In this document: positions 1 through 14,700 of the stretch, piece after piece
Numbering within the stretch: position 1 is the first letter of the stretch
How the letters are laid out: each line of letters begins with the position of its first letter
Notes under the pieces: model-generated
What the model saw: only the letters and a program-made list of their open reading frames with translations
Database searches by the model: none
Told to the model about the DNA's origin: nothing
Assembly: GCA_028280485.1 (NCBI GenBank)
Contig: JANQLS010000044.1
Location: 1 to 37,145 of the forward strand
Length of the DNA stretch: 37,145 nt
Source: Planctomycetota bacterium
GTDB taxonomy: Bacteria > Planctomycetota > UBA8108 > JACQVS01
Direction of reading: 5' to 3'
Position numbers and translations under genes: made by a program

Positions 1-3738
<3,738 letters not shown>

Positions 3739-3755
3739 AGAACTCATTCCTAACC

Positions 3756-5432
3756 TTATCGTGAATTCCCAATTCCGAGTTGCCGATCGATGATCGCATC
3801 GAGTTGCCTCGCCGATCGTTCATCGGTTTCAACCATCGCCGCTAAAACTCCGCGCTCATCGGTCACTTGTAAAATGACCGCTTGACTCACTGATTCTTGC
3901 CCGGGTTGCGATCCCCGAAAATCTTTGGCATGAATCACTGCTTTAACTCGATCCCCCATTTTGAGATCCAGTTGACTCAAATCTAAAGTATGTTTTCCTT
4001 TAACCAACTTTGGATGATCTTTTAACGCCGTCTCATCCCGAATCGATTCCTGACGTTCTTGAACGGTCTCTCCATCCCGAATGACTTCGAGCTTCACGTC
4101 GATACTGGAAAGACCATGGTCATCGACCGAACCGAAGGAAATACTGGGCTTCGCTTTCGATAAGACGTATCGAGTGATGACCGCTTGAGTCACGCGGGGT
4201 TTTCGATCTGTTTTAATTCTTAAATTACCAGTGAAGAGGGCTTCCGGTTTTAAGCCATCTTGGTCGACGATTTCTAATCGGTAGGATATTGCTTGAGTCA
4301 GTGAGTTTAATGGGGTTTTAAGATCAGGAGGCAATTGCCACGTAGATAGAGGATCTTCACTTTGGCGTTTGAGTGGAAATGCGGATTCGCCAATTTGAAG
4401 AACGACTTGATCCAATCTCTTATTCACTTCACTCACTTTAAGCTGAACTTGAGACCCTTCCTCAACAAAGAAGGTTCGTGCACCAGGAGGGATGGCTTCT
4501 TGGTTTTCCTGACTGATGTAATCAGGAGGCTCAACCTTAAAATGAGATTCGATCACCGGAAGAGGGATCACTTTAATTTTGAGGGGATCCGTCCAAGCAT
4601 CACCAACATCAAAACGACAATTGAGCGGAAAGGACAAACGAGCCAAAGTACCAGAATAGTTTTTCGGCTTATCCCCTTGCTCCAGGGGGATGACCTTTTC
4701 AATATCTTGAGCTTCAGCTTTCAGCGTGACTTCTCTAATGGCAGGTTCTTTTCCCTCGACTTCCGCTTCTAATACTAAGGGTTGTCCGTATGGGAGGAAG
4801 ATCTCTGCTTGACCCGTTTCCGCGAATGCCAACCAACGACCGTTGATACCCACTCTAACGATTTGAGTTTCCGTGGGGTAATGGTCACTTCCCAAAAGCA
4901 ATCGTTTAAAGAAAACGATGGTGTGATCGACTTGGAAAGCAGCTAAGCCTCCCCAAAACGCAACACTCACTAGTGCTAAGATAAACCATTTCTTTTTGGG
5001 GGCATTGGAATAACCCCTTCTAAGATTCAGGCTTTGACTTAGCTTGGCCGCTTCATCGACAACCGCTTCTTGAAGATCTCCAGATCCCCAGCGGGTCGAG
5101 GTCGATCCTTCAAATTGAATCGCAGCGACTAAATCGTTATCGATCTTTTGCTCGCGCTCGACCAGCAAGGTCACTTCGATTCCTGGCTCATTCTGTTTTA
5201 ACCACGGTAGGCTGTACCGAATGAGAGAATAGATCCAAGCTCCAAAACCGAGAGCGACCAGGACGAGCCGAACTTCGATACTCGATTCAAAGATCCAATC
5301 TAAAACAAAAATAGAGGCGAGCGCCCAGACAAAGAAAACGAGCAAGCTCAGGAAGGCTACCTGAAGGCGCTCATTTCTTCGTCGAGCTTTTAAGCTCAAT
5401 ATTTTTTGTTTGAGAGGATGAAGTTTGCTCAT
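3756..5432 (-). CDS. DUF4175-like membrane protein
   Basis: 558 residues. Two membrane helices lie at about 24-46 and 53-72, followed by a cytoplasmic segment (NEPGIEVTLLVEREQKIDND, residues 81-100) and a third helix at about 147-167. The rest is a large extracytoplasmic region rich in beta strands (for example RVGINGRWLAFAETGQAEIF and SHFKVEPPDYISQ). The N-terminal arrangement and the 'EREQKIDNDLVAAIQFE' stretch resemble the start of DUF4175 proteins. Those normally continue into a long low-complexity tail, which here is encoded by the next gene. The start lies 3 bases after the stop of the VWA/GATase-like gene. Role unknown; placement in a VWA operon suggests a membrane complex subunit. Family assignment is from memory and moderate. 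Confidence 0.8.
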   Translation of the reverse strand: MSKLHPLKQKILSLKARRRNERLQVAFLSLLVFFVWALASIFVLDWIFESSIEVRLVLVALGFGAWIYSLIRYSLPWLKQNEPGIEVTLLVEREQKIDNDLVAAIQFEGSTSTRWGSGDLQEAVVDEAAKLSQSLNLRRGYSNAPKKKWFILALVSVAFWGGLAAFQVDHTIVFFKRLLLGSDHYPTETQIVRVGINGRWLAFAETGQAEIFLPYGQPLVLEAEVEGKEPAIREVTLKAEAQDIEKVIPLEQGDKPKNYSGTLARLSFPLNCRFDVGDAWTDPLKIKVIPLPVIESHFKVEPPDYISQENQEAIPPGARTFFVEEGSQVQLKVSEVNKRLDQVVLQIGESAFPLKRQSEDPLSTWQLPPDLKTPLNSLTQAISYRLEIVDQDGLKPEALFTGNLRIKTDRKPRVTQAVITRYVLSKAKPSISFGSVDDHGLSSIDVKLEVIRDGETVQERQESIRDETALKDHPKLVKGKHTLDLSQLDLKMGDRVKAVIHAKDFRGSQPGQESVSQAVILQVTDERGVLAAMVETDERSARQLDAIIDRQLGIGNSR

Positions 5433-5435
5433 GAT

Positions 5436-7883
5436 CTAAGGTAAGTGAATCAACTTTCGAATCAACCACTCGGTCAACAAGGCCAAGACAACGATGATGA
5501 AAAACAACCAAGTGTTCCAAAGCGGAACGATGGCAATTTTTGTCTCTTGAGTATCAGGTAATTTTAACTCATCGGGTAAGCGAGGCGCTTCCGCTAAACT
5601 GTAAGATTCCCCACCTGTTTTTTGGGCAATTTCACGCTCCAAATCTAAATTTCTCGTCGCCCGACGTCTCTCCAATGATTGACTGGCCACTTGAAAGATA
5701 GATTCGACGATTTCACCAGTGATCGGATCTTTCACTTGAACGCGATATTCTCCTTCGAGGAAAGGAGTTGTTTTCATTTCGAAAACGCCATCCCGCAATG
5801 GGCTTAAAAGTATGGGTTGCTCCGCTTGATCTCCCCCTTCGGGTAAATACAGAGTTCCCTCAAGTGAAGTGAGAGAATGCTTATCTAACTGAAGAGGAGT
5901 GTAATCTCGATCGAAAGCTTCCACTGTGATCACGACGGGGTCATCTGAACGGTAGGAAGTACGGTCGGTACGAACGACGAATCGCTTTTGAACTCCTAAG
6001 GAGTGACTTAAACCCAAGCGATGGATCATTTGCCCCCAGAACTGTCGGTAGTAGAGTTCTCCATACCGCTTTCTCAAACGCCAGGTCTCGTTAAAACCGA
6101 GATAGACGACCTCTCCCTTACCGTACCTTCGAATGGAGATGAGTGGTTGAGGAGTTTCACCGTCGGCACAAGTGTGTTCCGGATGCTGAGCGAGTACGGT
6201 AGCCAAGGGATGAACCTTCATCACCGGTTGATACCACGAGAGCTTACCTAAGTTTTGCCAAGCTTTTTGATTCTCGCGGGGATTCGATCCTAATTGCATG
6301 AAGTCGTACTGAGAAGCTTCAGGGTTCAACTCAAGGCTGAATTCTCGGTCATCCCGATACCTTCCATGCGATTCGAGAACCACGGGAAGCATATCCGCTA
6401 AGGGTGTGTTCCTCAGTTGCTGAGGGCCGTAACGAGGACCGCTTAAGATGACCAACCCGCCACCAAACTGACTGACCCATTCTTTCACCATTTCACAGAA
6501 TCGATCGCTCAATGCGGATGAAGGCATATCGCCGATGAAGATCACATCGTTTTCGAAAAACTTACTTCTTCGAATATTTAGAGTCGGTAGAAACAGCTCA
6601 TTGGTCTCTCTTACTCGCGGATCAGCCGATCGCAAAAACGTTCTAAAGCCTCTCGTTCCGACCAGCTTGTCTCGATGGAAAACTTCTTTGATGAATCTCC
6701 ATTCCCAGGTAGGTTCATACTCGACAAATAAAAGCCTTAAAAAATCATCTCGAATACTGACCTCTCGTTCGGCCGTATTGTTTTGATCTAAGACTTCGCC
6801 TTCTTGTTTTGGTACTCGAGCTTCAAATGAAAACCGACCTGTAGTATCAGGCGTGAAATTGAATTCTACGCTCTGGGATTGGCTTTGGATGTCTACCGTT
6901 TTAGTTTCTACGACTTCTTCAACTCCGGCAGATTCCGATCCCTGACTCAGTTTTTTCTTAACTAGCTCGACTTCAACTTGCGAGCCATCTAAGCCTTGCT
7001 GCTTCAAGTTAACCGAAAGGGTTGATCGCTCTGATTTTTTCATCAACAGCGGTGCTTGAAGAGCAACCTCAAGATCGATCGCCGACTCTGGACCGATGCC
7101 CACGGTGTAAACGGGTACACCTAAACTCTCAGCCGATTCTGCCCCCGACGGACCTGTGTTTTGATCAAAGTCGCTGAAAAGAACTAAGCCCGCCAGTTTA
7201 TCGATACCCTGCCGGCGAGAAAGATCTTTGATGCCCGAACCTAAAGCAGTCACCTCACCTTGCGTGGTCAACTTAGAATAAAAATCTTGAATCGCTTCTG
7301 ACTCGTGAAAATCTTTATCTAAGTAATCTTCAACATTGGCGGGAAGCTCGAGAGCACGCACTCCATCTGGGCGATCGAGGAGGAATGAACGTAAGCGATA
7401 CTTTTCTCCGAGCTTCCTCAAAAACTCACCGTTCTCTCGTTTCAGTAAAGCTTGAACGTACTCTTGTCGGGCGAGGGTTTCTTGAGCGCCGAGCCTTCCT
7501 AAGCTTCGATCTAAAGTATCTCGTTCTTCGTTGGGCAGTTCATCTTTGATTCCCATACTGTCGGTACCATCAAACATCAACCAGAGAAGAGGTCGTGGAC
7601 GGTGAATAGAGGTTAAAAGCAGTACGGGCTCAGCTAAGATCAGAAGGAGCAAACACAAAGAGATCCCACGAAAGATACTGAGAAGAAAGGTGAGCTTAGG
7701 TCGTTTTTTGTTCTGAAATTTGAAGTAAAAAACAAAGGATAAGACTGAAAACAAAAGGCAGCCTAAGAAGACCCAAAAAGGTTCCGATTGAGCCCAGGAG
7801 GCCCCAAAAGAAGTTTCAATCTTCTCGATCGACTCTAGGTTTTCAATATTGAGGAGCTTTCCAATGAATTGGTTAAAGGTCAT
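5436..7883 (-). CDS. VWA and GATase-like membrane protein
   Basis: 815 residues. N-terminal membrane helices lie at about 36-55 and 65-92. A von Willebrand A-like domain follows with a metal-site motif DGTDSM (105-110, DxTxS instead of the usual DxSxS) and a later LVLFSDFDQN strand. A GATase1-like part begins near residue 385 (FLRLLFVEYEPTWEWRFIKE) and includes an 'SQFGGGLVILSGPRYG' loop typical of the planctomycete 'glutamine amidotransferase-like' proteins that lack the catalytic Cys. A single helix near 783-805 ends the protein. The ATG overlaps the TGA of the BatA-type gene in an ATGA, so translation is coupled. Such proteins usually accompany BatA/MoxR/DUF58 genes; MoxR and DUF58 are not in this window. 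Biochemical function is unknown. Confidence 0.88.
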   Translation of the reverse strand: MTFNQFIGKLLNIENLESIEKIETSFGASWAQSEPFWVFLGCLLFSVLSFVFYFKFQNKKRPKLTFLLSIFRGISLCLLLLILAEPVLLLTSIHRPRPLLWLMFDGTDSMGIKDELPNEERDTLDRSLGRLGAQETLARQEYVQALLKRENGEFLRKLGEKYRLRSFLLDRPDGVRALELPANVEDYLDKDFHESEAIQDFYSKLTTQGEVTALGSGIKDLSRRQGIDKLAGLVLFSDFDQNTGPSGAESAESLGVPVYTVGIGPESAIDLEVALQAPLLMKKSERSTLSVNLKQQGLDGSQVEVELVKKKLSQGSESAGVEEVVETKTVDIQSQSQSVEFNFTPDTTGRFSFEARVPKQEGEVLDQNNTAEREVSIRDDFLRLLFVEYEPTWEWRFIKEVFHRDKLVGTRGFRTFLRSADPRVRETNELFLPTLNIRRSKFFENDVIFIGDMPSSALSDRFCEMVKEWVSQFGGGLVILSGPRYGPQQLRNTPLADMLPVVLESHGRYRDDREFSLELNPEASQYDFMQLGSNPRENQKAWQNLGKLSWYQPVMKVHPLATVLAQHPEHTCADGETPQPLISIRRYGKGEVVYLGFNETWRLRKRYGELYYRQFWGQMIHRLGLSHSLGVQKRFVVRTDRTSYRSDDPVVITVEAFDRDYTPLQLDKHSLTSLEGTLYLPEGGDQAEQPILLSPLRDGVFEMKTTPFLEGEYRVQVKDPITGEIVESIFQVASQSLERRRATRNLDLEREIAQKTGGESYSLAEAPRLPDELKLPDTQETKIAIVPLWNTWLFFIIVVLALLTEWLIRKLIHLP

Positions 7884-10288
7884 GCCTCGGCTCCTGCTTT
7901 TGCTTGAGGCTTAGCCATTAAAATAATTAAGCTCTCGACCACTAACAGAATGAGTGCCAGACTCATCAACCATTTCCAAAGGTGCTCTCCACCGACTCCA
8001 ATGCCTTCGATCAGTATCGAGTCATCTTCTCCAACCCAATTCAACTTTCCTCCACTGGTCTCCGTAACCGCTTCCTCGTTCAGGTAAGTCAATTCGGATT
8101 CAGCCGTATGAACGTTTATCGCCAGAGGAATCTCTCGTACTCGACTTAAGTGAGAGTTATCTGAATTTGAATTCGATTGAGCTGAAGGGAAGGCATCTCG
8201 ATCTAATACTGTGACTTGATAATCGCCGGCCGCGAAGAGTTGCCTAAACGTGAGACCAAATTGATTTTGACTGAAGGCTTCGACCATCATTTCACTGACA
8301 ACGCCCGTAGGTGAGGTCAATTGAAATCGAGAGCGCCGTTCTTCAATTCGAACGGGCAACTGGAAATCGACCACTTCGCTTTGAGTTTGGTGAGGAAACG
8401 TTTCTGAGATGAGCGATCGTAGAATTTTATCCATCGCCAGTACAGCGTAGGTTCGAGTGAAGGTGTTCCACTTAGAATAGACACCACTCGAAATGAATAG
8501 AGTTTTTCCCTGACCGACGATCCGTTCGACCAAATAGGCTTTTCCATTGTCGTAACGGCCGCGGATGCTTGGTAAAAATCGTTGAAGATAGTCCTTATTA
8601 TTATCGTTGCCTTTAAAGAGCAATTCCGGGGGAGACCAACGCAACCACCTTGGCTCTTTTTGCACTTGCTTGTTAGAAGTGCCTTGAACAAATCGAGTCT
8701 CAAGGACTAAGGCCTCCTCCAGCTTTGCACGAATCGGAACATCTTCTAAAACTTCTGTGGCCTTAAAAAAGTAAGGCAAAGTAAAGAGATCAGCGAGCTC
8801 TTCTTGCGAAACTGACGGCAGTTGATAATAAGAGTGAGTTAATGTTTTAGGATCGAGCTGAAAGATTTCGGGCTCCCGCGAAGTGTCATCGGGAACGAAA
8901 CCGATAAAGCTTTCAGAAAGAGGTAGCGGTAAAAAACCTTTTCCATCCGCCCAAGCCGAATCGTTCCAAGCTCGAGGATCAAATTTCCCTCCCGCAGCGA
9001 TCACCAATCGTCCGCCTTGTTCGACGTATTCCATCAACCAATCTTTGATAGAAGTTGGGTCCGCTATGGCTGCGACGATGACTAACCGCGCATCTTCTAG
9101 ATCGGTTCGTTCTAATGAACGAATACTTCGATGGCGAATTTTGATGAGCCCTCGTGAGTCCTCAGCCGAAATAACCGGAGCTAAAAGCCGTCTGAGGTGA
9201 AAAGTTTCGCCGTATCGACCTTCCGAAGGATTTTCATCTTCACCGATCGAGTCTACAAAGACGACAGGTAATTCGGATACGACTGGCACTGCTAAGAATG
9301 CTTGATCATCAGAGGTGAGTTGATCCGCAGGAATTTTTACTGAAGCCATGACGTGCTCCACTTCCCCCGAATCCACCGGCCTTTCAAGCGTAAATTCAAA
9401 CTCCAACTCCCGAGTTTGTCCCGGTTGAAGTTCGATCACTTGGCTTGCCACTTCCACTCGATCGATGATCAATGAAACCTCTAATCCCTTTCGAGGTTCA
9501 GCTCCTTCGTGTCGCACCTCTACGATGAAGGTCGCAGGAGAACTGGTGTCGGCGATGGCATCACGTAGTTCGAAACGGGAGATCCAAGTGTTTTCCCGAG
9601 TACTAGGTTGAACTTGAACGACTTGAACTTCGGGAAGCCCCTCTAAGCTGGCTTCTATATTTCCTTGGGGCCAGTTCGATCGCTGTTGATCACCGATGAA
9701 GATGACTCGCTTAGCCGGCATGTCGAGTTCACGTTGACAGGCATCGCGGGCGAGATCAAGAGCGACTCGCAACTCTCCCAATCGATCGGTTTTATTAATA
9801 GAGCCTAATGCTTCCAGTGCATCATCCGCTGAACGGTAAGCATCAGATGATATTCCGATTTCCGTTCCACAGAGAGGAATCAAGGTGATACGACTCCCAG
9901 GAGGCACGCGCTCGATAAAGGCCCTAGCTCTTGCTTTTGCTTTATCAATTAGGCGACCTTCAAGGTTTTCTAAGCCCATGCTCATACTGTTGTCGATGAT
10001 GATAACGGCATGAAAGGGTTGATCCGGATCGGCTGCAACCCCTGAACTTGAAAGGTAGGGTCTCGCCATCGCCAAACCAAATAAGATAAGAACGAGCGTT
10101 CTTAAGAGGAGGAGAAGGAGGTCTCGTAGCCTCAAAAATTTTCGATTACGCTCGAGGGCTTGTCGTAAAAAATCCATCGCTGCCCATTCCATCACTCGGA
10201 ATCGTCGACGATTCAACATGTGGATTAAGAACGGTCCGATAGCAACGATTAAACCAGCTATAGCGAAGGGAAGGGCAAAGAAACTCAT
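7880..10288 (-). CDS. BatA-type VWA membrane protein
   Basis: 802 residues. The first 80 residues are a BatA N-terminal domain (PF07584 type): a helix at 4-24, the basic stretch LNRRRFRVMEWAAMDFL, and a second helix at about 55-77. A VWA domain follows with an intact MIDAS motif DNSMS (D99, S101, S103), then CARDB-like/Ig-like strands (residues roughly 230-330), a GATase-like Rossmann segment (DARLVIVAAIADPTSIKDWL; GGRLVIAAGGKFD), and a C-terminal helix near 768-788 with a short tail. It starts 3 bases after the cyclase-fold gene and overlaps the next gene by 4 bases. In the known aerotolerance/MoxR clusters, proteins of this kind form membrane complexes worked on by MoxR ATPases; that role here is inference. 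Confidence 0.9.
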   Translation of the reverse strand: MSFFALPFAIAGLIVAIGPFLIHMLNRRRFRVMEWAAMDFLRQALERNRKFLRLRDLLLLLLRTLVLILFGLAMARPYLSSSGVAADPDQPFHAVIIIDNSMSMGLENLEGRLIDKAKARARAFIERVPPGSRITLIPLCGTEIGISSDAYRSADDALEALGSINKTDRLGELRVALDLARDACQRELDMPAKRVIFIGDQQRSNWPQGNIEASLEGLPEVQVVQVQPSTRENTWISRFELRDAIADTSSPATFIVEVRHEGAEPRKGLEVSLIIDRVEVASQVIELQPGQTRELEFEFTLERPVDSGEVEHVMASVKIPADQLTSDDQAFLAVPVVSELPVVFVDSIGEDENPSEGRYGETFHLRRLLAPVISAEDSRGLIKIRHRSIRSLERTDLEDARLVIVAAIADPTSIKDWLMEYVEQGGRLVIAAGGKFDPRAWNDSAWADGKGFLPLPLSESFIGFVPDDTSREPEIFQLDPKTLTHSYYQLPSVSQEELADLFTLPYFFKATEVLEDVPIRAKLEEALVLETRFVQGTSNKQVQKEPRWLRWSPPELLFKGNDNNKDYLQRFLPSIRGRYDNGKAYLVERIVGQGKTLFISSGVYSKWNTFTRTYAVLAMDKILRSLISETFPHQTQSEVVDFQLPVRIEERRSRFQLTSPTGVVSEMMVEAFSQNQFGLTFRQLFAAGDYQVTVLDRDAFPSAQSNSNSDNSHLSRVREIPLAINVHTAESELTYLNEEAVTETSGGKLNWVGEDDSILIEGIGVGGEHLWKWLMSLALILLVVESLIILMAKPQAKAGAEA

Positions 10289-10291
10289 CGA

Positions 10292-11446
10292 TTAGCGCTT
10301 CCCCAACGATTCAATCTTGCCTTCTTGAAGGATTGGCAAGTAACGGTTTGGAATAGATAGAACGAAACAGCCCACCGCAGTCCCAAACAATCTTGAAGGG
10401 CGTCCGCCTAAGTGCTTCCCGGCTTCCCAGAATCCGGACTCACTGGAAGAAGCCGAAGACCGGGCTTGGTTCTTGATGAGATCATCGCGAAGAATGGGAT
10501 AACAGTCTTTCCAGGCTTTGCCTCCGACCTGGTAAATCCCTTGAGCCAAATAGTAAAGAGTATAGGCATCAAAAGTAACTTTACGATTAGCACTATGTTT
10601 ATTGGACTTACCTTTTTTGCGAACTTCTAAGACCGCTTGATGAAGTACATCTAAGTTCTTTTGAATTCGCCAATCGTTGTAACGGCCGTATTCTTGAAGG
10701 CAAACCATTCCGGCTGCGGCCATCGCGAGTGTTCCTCGATTTCCATCGTAGGTGAACTGACCCGGTTCTCTTCGTTGCTGAGCTTCGCTTTTTCTTCCTC
10801 TACCACTTTTGGGGCGGTAGTGATCAATCACACTGATAACCGCTTTTTCAGTTACGGCCTCAGAAACTTCTAAACCACTATCCATCGCTCCTCGCAAAGC
10901 CTTGGCTTGCATGACCGCCAAGCTCAGATCATGACCACGCTTTTGGCGACGAGCTTCGTAGTCCCAACCCCCATCTTGGCATTGAGTAGCCGCAATCAAT
11001 TTTAAAGCTTTGTCTAAAACCTCACTTAAGCGAGGATCATTGGTCATCCCGTAGGCCTGGCTTAAAACAAAAGTTGCTAAGCCATGGTTGTACATGTCTC
11101 GTTTTTTGTTACTTCGATTGAGGAGCCCCGATGGCTTGGCATTTTGTAGAACGTAGTCGAGAGCCTTTTTAACATGGGTGCCGTACTTTCCCCGGCCGGG
11201 AAGATGCCCATCCGAAAGAAAAGCCAATGCTCCGAGAGCTACTAAGCCCAAATCGTCAGAGTCCCAGTTCCCCCTCGGTCCTTGATGCTTAGCTAACCAT
11301 TGAAGGCCTCTTTCAAGGGCTTGCTCGGAAGTTTTTGTGACCTCCCAATCACCTTCAGCAAAAAGAGATGGAGTTGGCCCCAAAAACGCCAAGTAAATCA
11401 CCATGAAAATGGGAAGAATCTTGAGATAACCTCTTTGCATCGCCAC
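10292..11446 (-). CDS. Exported terpenoid-cyclase-fold (prenyltransferase/squalene-oxidase repeat) protein
   Basis: 384 residues with a signal peptide (hydrophobic core ILPIFMVIYLAFLGPTPSLF, cleavage near FAE). The mature part is an alpha/alpha toroid of repeats such as ALERGLQWLAKHQGPRGNWD, ALKLIAATQCQDGGWDYEAR and NRGTLAMAAAGMVCLQEYG. The QDGGW and QGPRGNWD turns are the QW-like signature of the squalene-cyclase/prenyltransferase clan. The DxDD motif of cyclases is not evident, so enzymatic cyclisation is unlikely. Proteins of this type often sit beside BatA/VWA genes in planctomycetes. First gene of the operon; the frame opens at GTG 11446, with an ATG at 11440 as the alternative start. 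No clear promoter was seen upstream. Confidence 0.88.
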   Translation of the reverse strand: MAMQRGYLKILPIFMVIYLAFLGPTPSLFAEGDWEVTKTSEQALERGLQWLAKHQGPRGNWDSDDLGLVALGALAFLSDGHLPGRGKYGTHVKKALDYVLQNAKPSGLLNRSNKKRDMYNHGLATFVLSQAYGMTNDPRLSEVLDKALKLIAATQCQDGGWDYEARRQKRGHDLSLAVMQAKALRGAMDSGLEVSEAVTEKAVISVIDHYRPKSGRGRKSEAQQRREPGQFTYDGNRGTLAMAAAGMVCLQEYGRYNDWRIQKNLDVLHQAVLEVRKKGKSNKHSANRKVTFDAYTLYYLAQGIYQVGGKAWKDCYPILRDDLIKNQARSSASSSESGFWEAGKHLGGRPSRLFGTAVGCFVLSIPNRYLPILQEGKIESLGKR

Positions 11447-11662
11447 GAATTTTAGCTCGACTTTAGTTTAGGAAATAATGGAATAAGGAACCGACCGGGG
11501 GGCAAAAATGAGCCAAACAACATTATCTAGGATGACTGATAGAGATTGTTGAAAAAACAGCCGAGGTTACGAAAAAAATGGGTTTAATTATTAAATTCGA
11601 AGGGAATAACCAATAGGCAAATTCGTCAGAATTTGGGAGAGAGAATTTTGAAGCGCCTCGAT

Positions 11663-11682
11663 CCAATCTCTGGCGAGATTGG
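11663..11682 (-). terminator. Hairpin after the 1589-residue gene, weak terminator candidate
   Basis: CCAATCTC, loop TGGC, GAGATTGG: an 8-bp perfect stem about 30 bases past the stop at 11711. No T run follows on the minus strand, so intrinsic termination is doubtful. It may only protect the 3' end. Confidence 0.3.
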
Positions 11683-11710
11683 CGAAAAAGCGAGATCGGA
11701 TATGAGTTTT

Positions 11711-14700
11711 TTAATTCTGCGGATCTAAAGTAAGCACTCCGCGTTTCTTACCATTCTGTAAGCGTTCGAAGATGGCATGGACGGCATAAAACTCCCCTCG
11801 ATGAAAGATCCACGGCCCCATCGACACATCTTCAGCGAATTCAACTTTCCGTCTCTTATTGCGATCCCCCACGTCCACCAAGCGGGAATCGAGTTCCCTA
11901 CCCGTCTTTAAATCCATCCAAGAGATTTCAAAGGCACGAGCATTTCTTTTTTCAGGCTGCGGTTGGACGTACCACGCGATGACTCGGGAAGGATTAGGAA
12001 CAATCGCAGCCCCCATGAAGCCTTCCGCTCCTGAGGCCATCCGCCAGTTCATCTTCCCATCACGACGATCAAGATTGACGATAGCATCGTAGAGTTCAAT
12101 CACCAGCTGGTCTTGCTCAACTCCGACGATCCTTCTTAGATTGAAGAAAGATTTCACCCAATTCCGCTGTCCCGTTTTTCTATCGAAAGATGAGACAGAA
12201 CAAACATGAGGCTGGCAAACAAAAGCCGTGTCTTTTGTAAGAACTGGTGGCTCCCAAAGCTGGGATTGAAATCCCGAGTGAATTCCTGATGGAACGCCCT
12301 GATGGCGGTAAAGCCAACTGAGTTGACCTGAATGATTTAAACTAAATGAGGAATAAGATCCGGAAGCCACTGCCCCATCCGCATCACTCGCTACTTGAAA
12401 CCGAGCGATTTGTTCTTCATTCAAGTTTAAGTTGAATAAAAAATTACGCTTGATGATTTCACCCTTCGAACCCAATTGCGTCAGATAGAGAGAGCGAAAA
12501 AGAGCATCACCATCTTCAAGTTCCAAAACAGAGAGTTTTCCCCCTAATACAAAGGCATCGGAAACAGCTTTCCCTCTCAAATCGGCAGCCCATGACCGAG
12601 TGCCGTTTTTGACATCGATCGCGAAAATTCGCACGTCCCCCTCAAGAGGGAAACGGCAGATTAGAGTTCCATTAGTGAGGACTAAAGCTCCCATAGGCTC
12701 CAGAGGCCATTCACCACTTTCCCTTCCGTACTTAAACGACCAATCATTCTTTTTAGCTTTTAAATTATAGGCGACAACGGACGTTCGATCGCGAATGTAC
12801 AAGTGATCGCCATGAGCGTTGAGAGAATAAAGTGACCTCTCCCAATCTTTGAGATCTCGGCCTAATTGGCTGAGCTTTCTTTGAGTTATCCGTTCATACT
12901 CAAATAGGCCTTTATACAAGAATTCAGAGGGGAGTTCTTTTTTAGATAAATTCGGTGAACCTGTCTCTGCCTCAACTTCATCCACCTGAACGATTGTCGA
13001 TGCTTCTTTCGCCTTCAAACGTAGCTCATCCAACAAATCATTGAACTTTTCTGGTGAATAATCTTCTCCGCCCAATTGAACGGATCCAGAATCTTCGTAC
13101 TTAAGATCCTCACCGAGCAAGGCATGAACTAAACAAACTTTATATGAGGCAGCAGCTCTTTGATGGCTTGAGCTTTGTTGTTGGAGCTTACTGAAATACT
13201 CTTTAGCGTCTGCGAAATCTCCGGAAGCGAGGGCTCGATTCCCCAACCATTCCAGCCCCTGCAATTGTGTCTTCGTATAAGGAAACTGCGAAATAATTTG
13301 TTTCACAGTCCCCGCCTGTCCCATTCGAATCGCCCGGTTCAGCCGCAATTCTCCGATCGGATTAAACTCTGTTTGAATCGTGTTTAAGAATTCAGGATAA
13401 GCGTTTAAAAGAACTTGAACCGTACTTTCAAACGAAAGTAATAAGTTGGGATCATTCACTGAGGGTAACAGACCCGATAATTGTTCCGTCCGCGGCTCCG
13501 TAAGAATTCTCGCCGCATCGGCCCATGCCTCTCCCTTCAAAGCTTCCACCAATTCCACGTAGGTATTGTAGGCTGATTTGTTGAAATCATGACTGAAGGG
13601 ATGGTGCCAAAGGAGATCAGGAAATTCATCCAAGTCTAATATGCCTGCTGGGCTCGGTATTTCACAGATCATTGATGACCAAAAAAGTAAGGCGAGAGAT
13701 CTGTTTAATCCTCGATGAGTTTCATGCGATCGGGAGGAGGAAGGGCTTATGTAGTAATTGAGCTTCTTGGTGATTCGGTGTAGGGAATCGAGATCCCCCG
13801 AATAAATCCCCTTGAGAAGATCGTGAGTCATCCAAGAATTAAAGAAGTATCGAATCGACTTATCGCTCTCCAAGGGTGCAAGCAAAAGAGAGTCAGCAAG
13901 CTCATCAAAAATATAACGGTCATGAATCAAGGCCTCATAGAGAAGCCGTTGCTCGATGCTATCTACAAGGGCTAAAAGATACTTGTGAGCGTAAGACGCT
14001 GAGGAAACATCTGAAATCAATGCTAATTCAGCTAAAAACTCAGGGTAAGAATCTTTAGCGAGTTCAAGCTTCTCGGCTCTCTTCAAAACCTCAACAAGTA
14101 AGCTATTCACTAAATTGATTGGGCCACCCTCTTGAATGGTTCGAACCGTGCAAGCGAGCTTCCAACGATCAAACGAAAGACCTTCAGGCTTCGTTGAGTT
14201 CACCCGATTCTGCCACTCCTTGGTCGAAAAGTCCTCATCGAGCTTGAAAGCAGTGCTCAACTGGCGAGATTGAGGATCGAGTAGCTTATCCAAGAAATCA
14301 ATTTTACGAATTTTAATCGACTGAACTTTGATTTGTTTTTTAGGTGGAACTTCAAAACCCAGGCTTTTAATGGGTATCAAACCGTGCACATTGCGAATCC
14401 CCTTCGACAGAGGAGCCCAGTTCTTCCCATCCACCCCGAGGTAGAGCTTGAGTATATTAGGACCTAAGATCCATCGTAGAAAAACTTTCTCCTCAGCCCA
14501 AGGAACAACTGCATTTGCAAGCGATGATGATTCCTGACGAGCTTGGCGAGTACCTCGGGTCACATGAAGAATGGAATCGGCATGTTGAGTCCGATCGGCC
14601 TGAGCAGCCACCAAACAAAATCGATTACCCAAAAGATCAGTAAAAAAGATTCCCGAACCTACGGGAAAAGAATCCAACTCAAGGATCCCTTCCTGCAATT

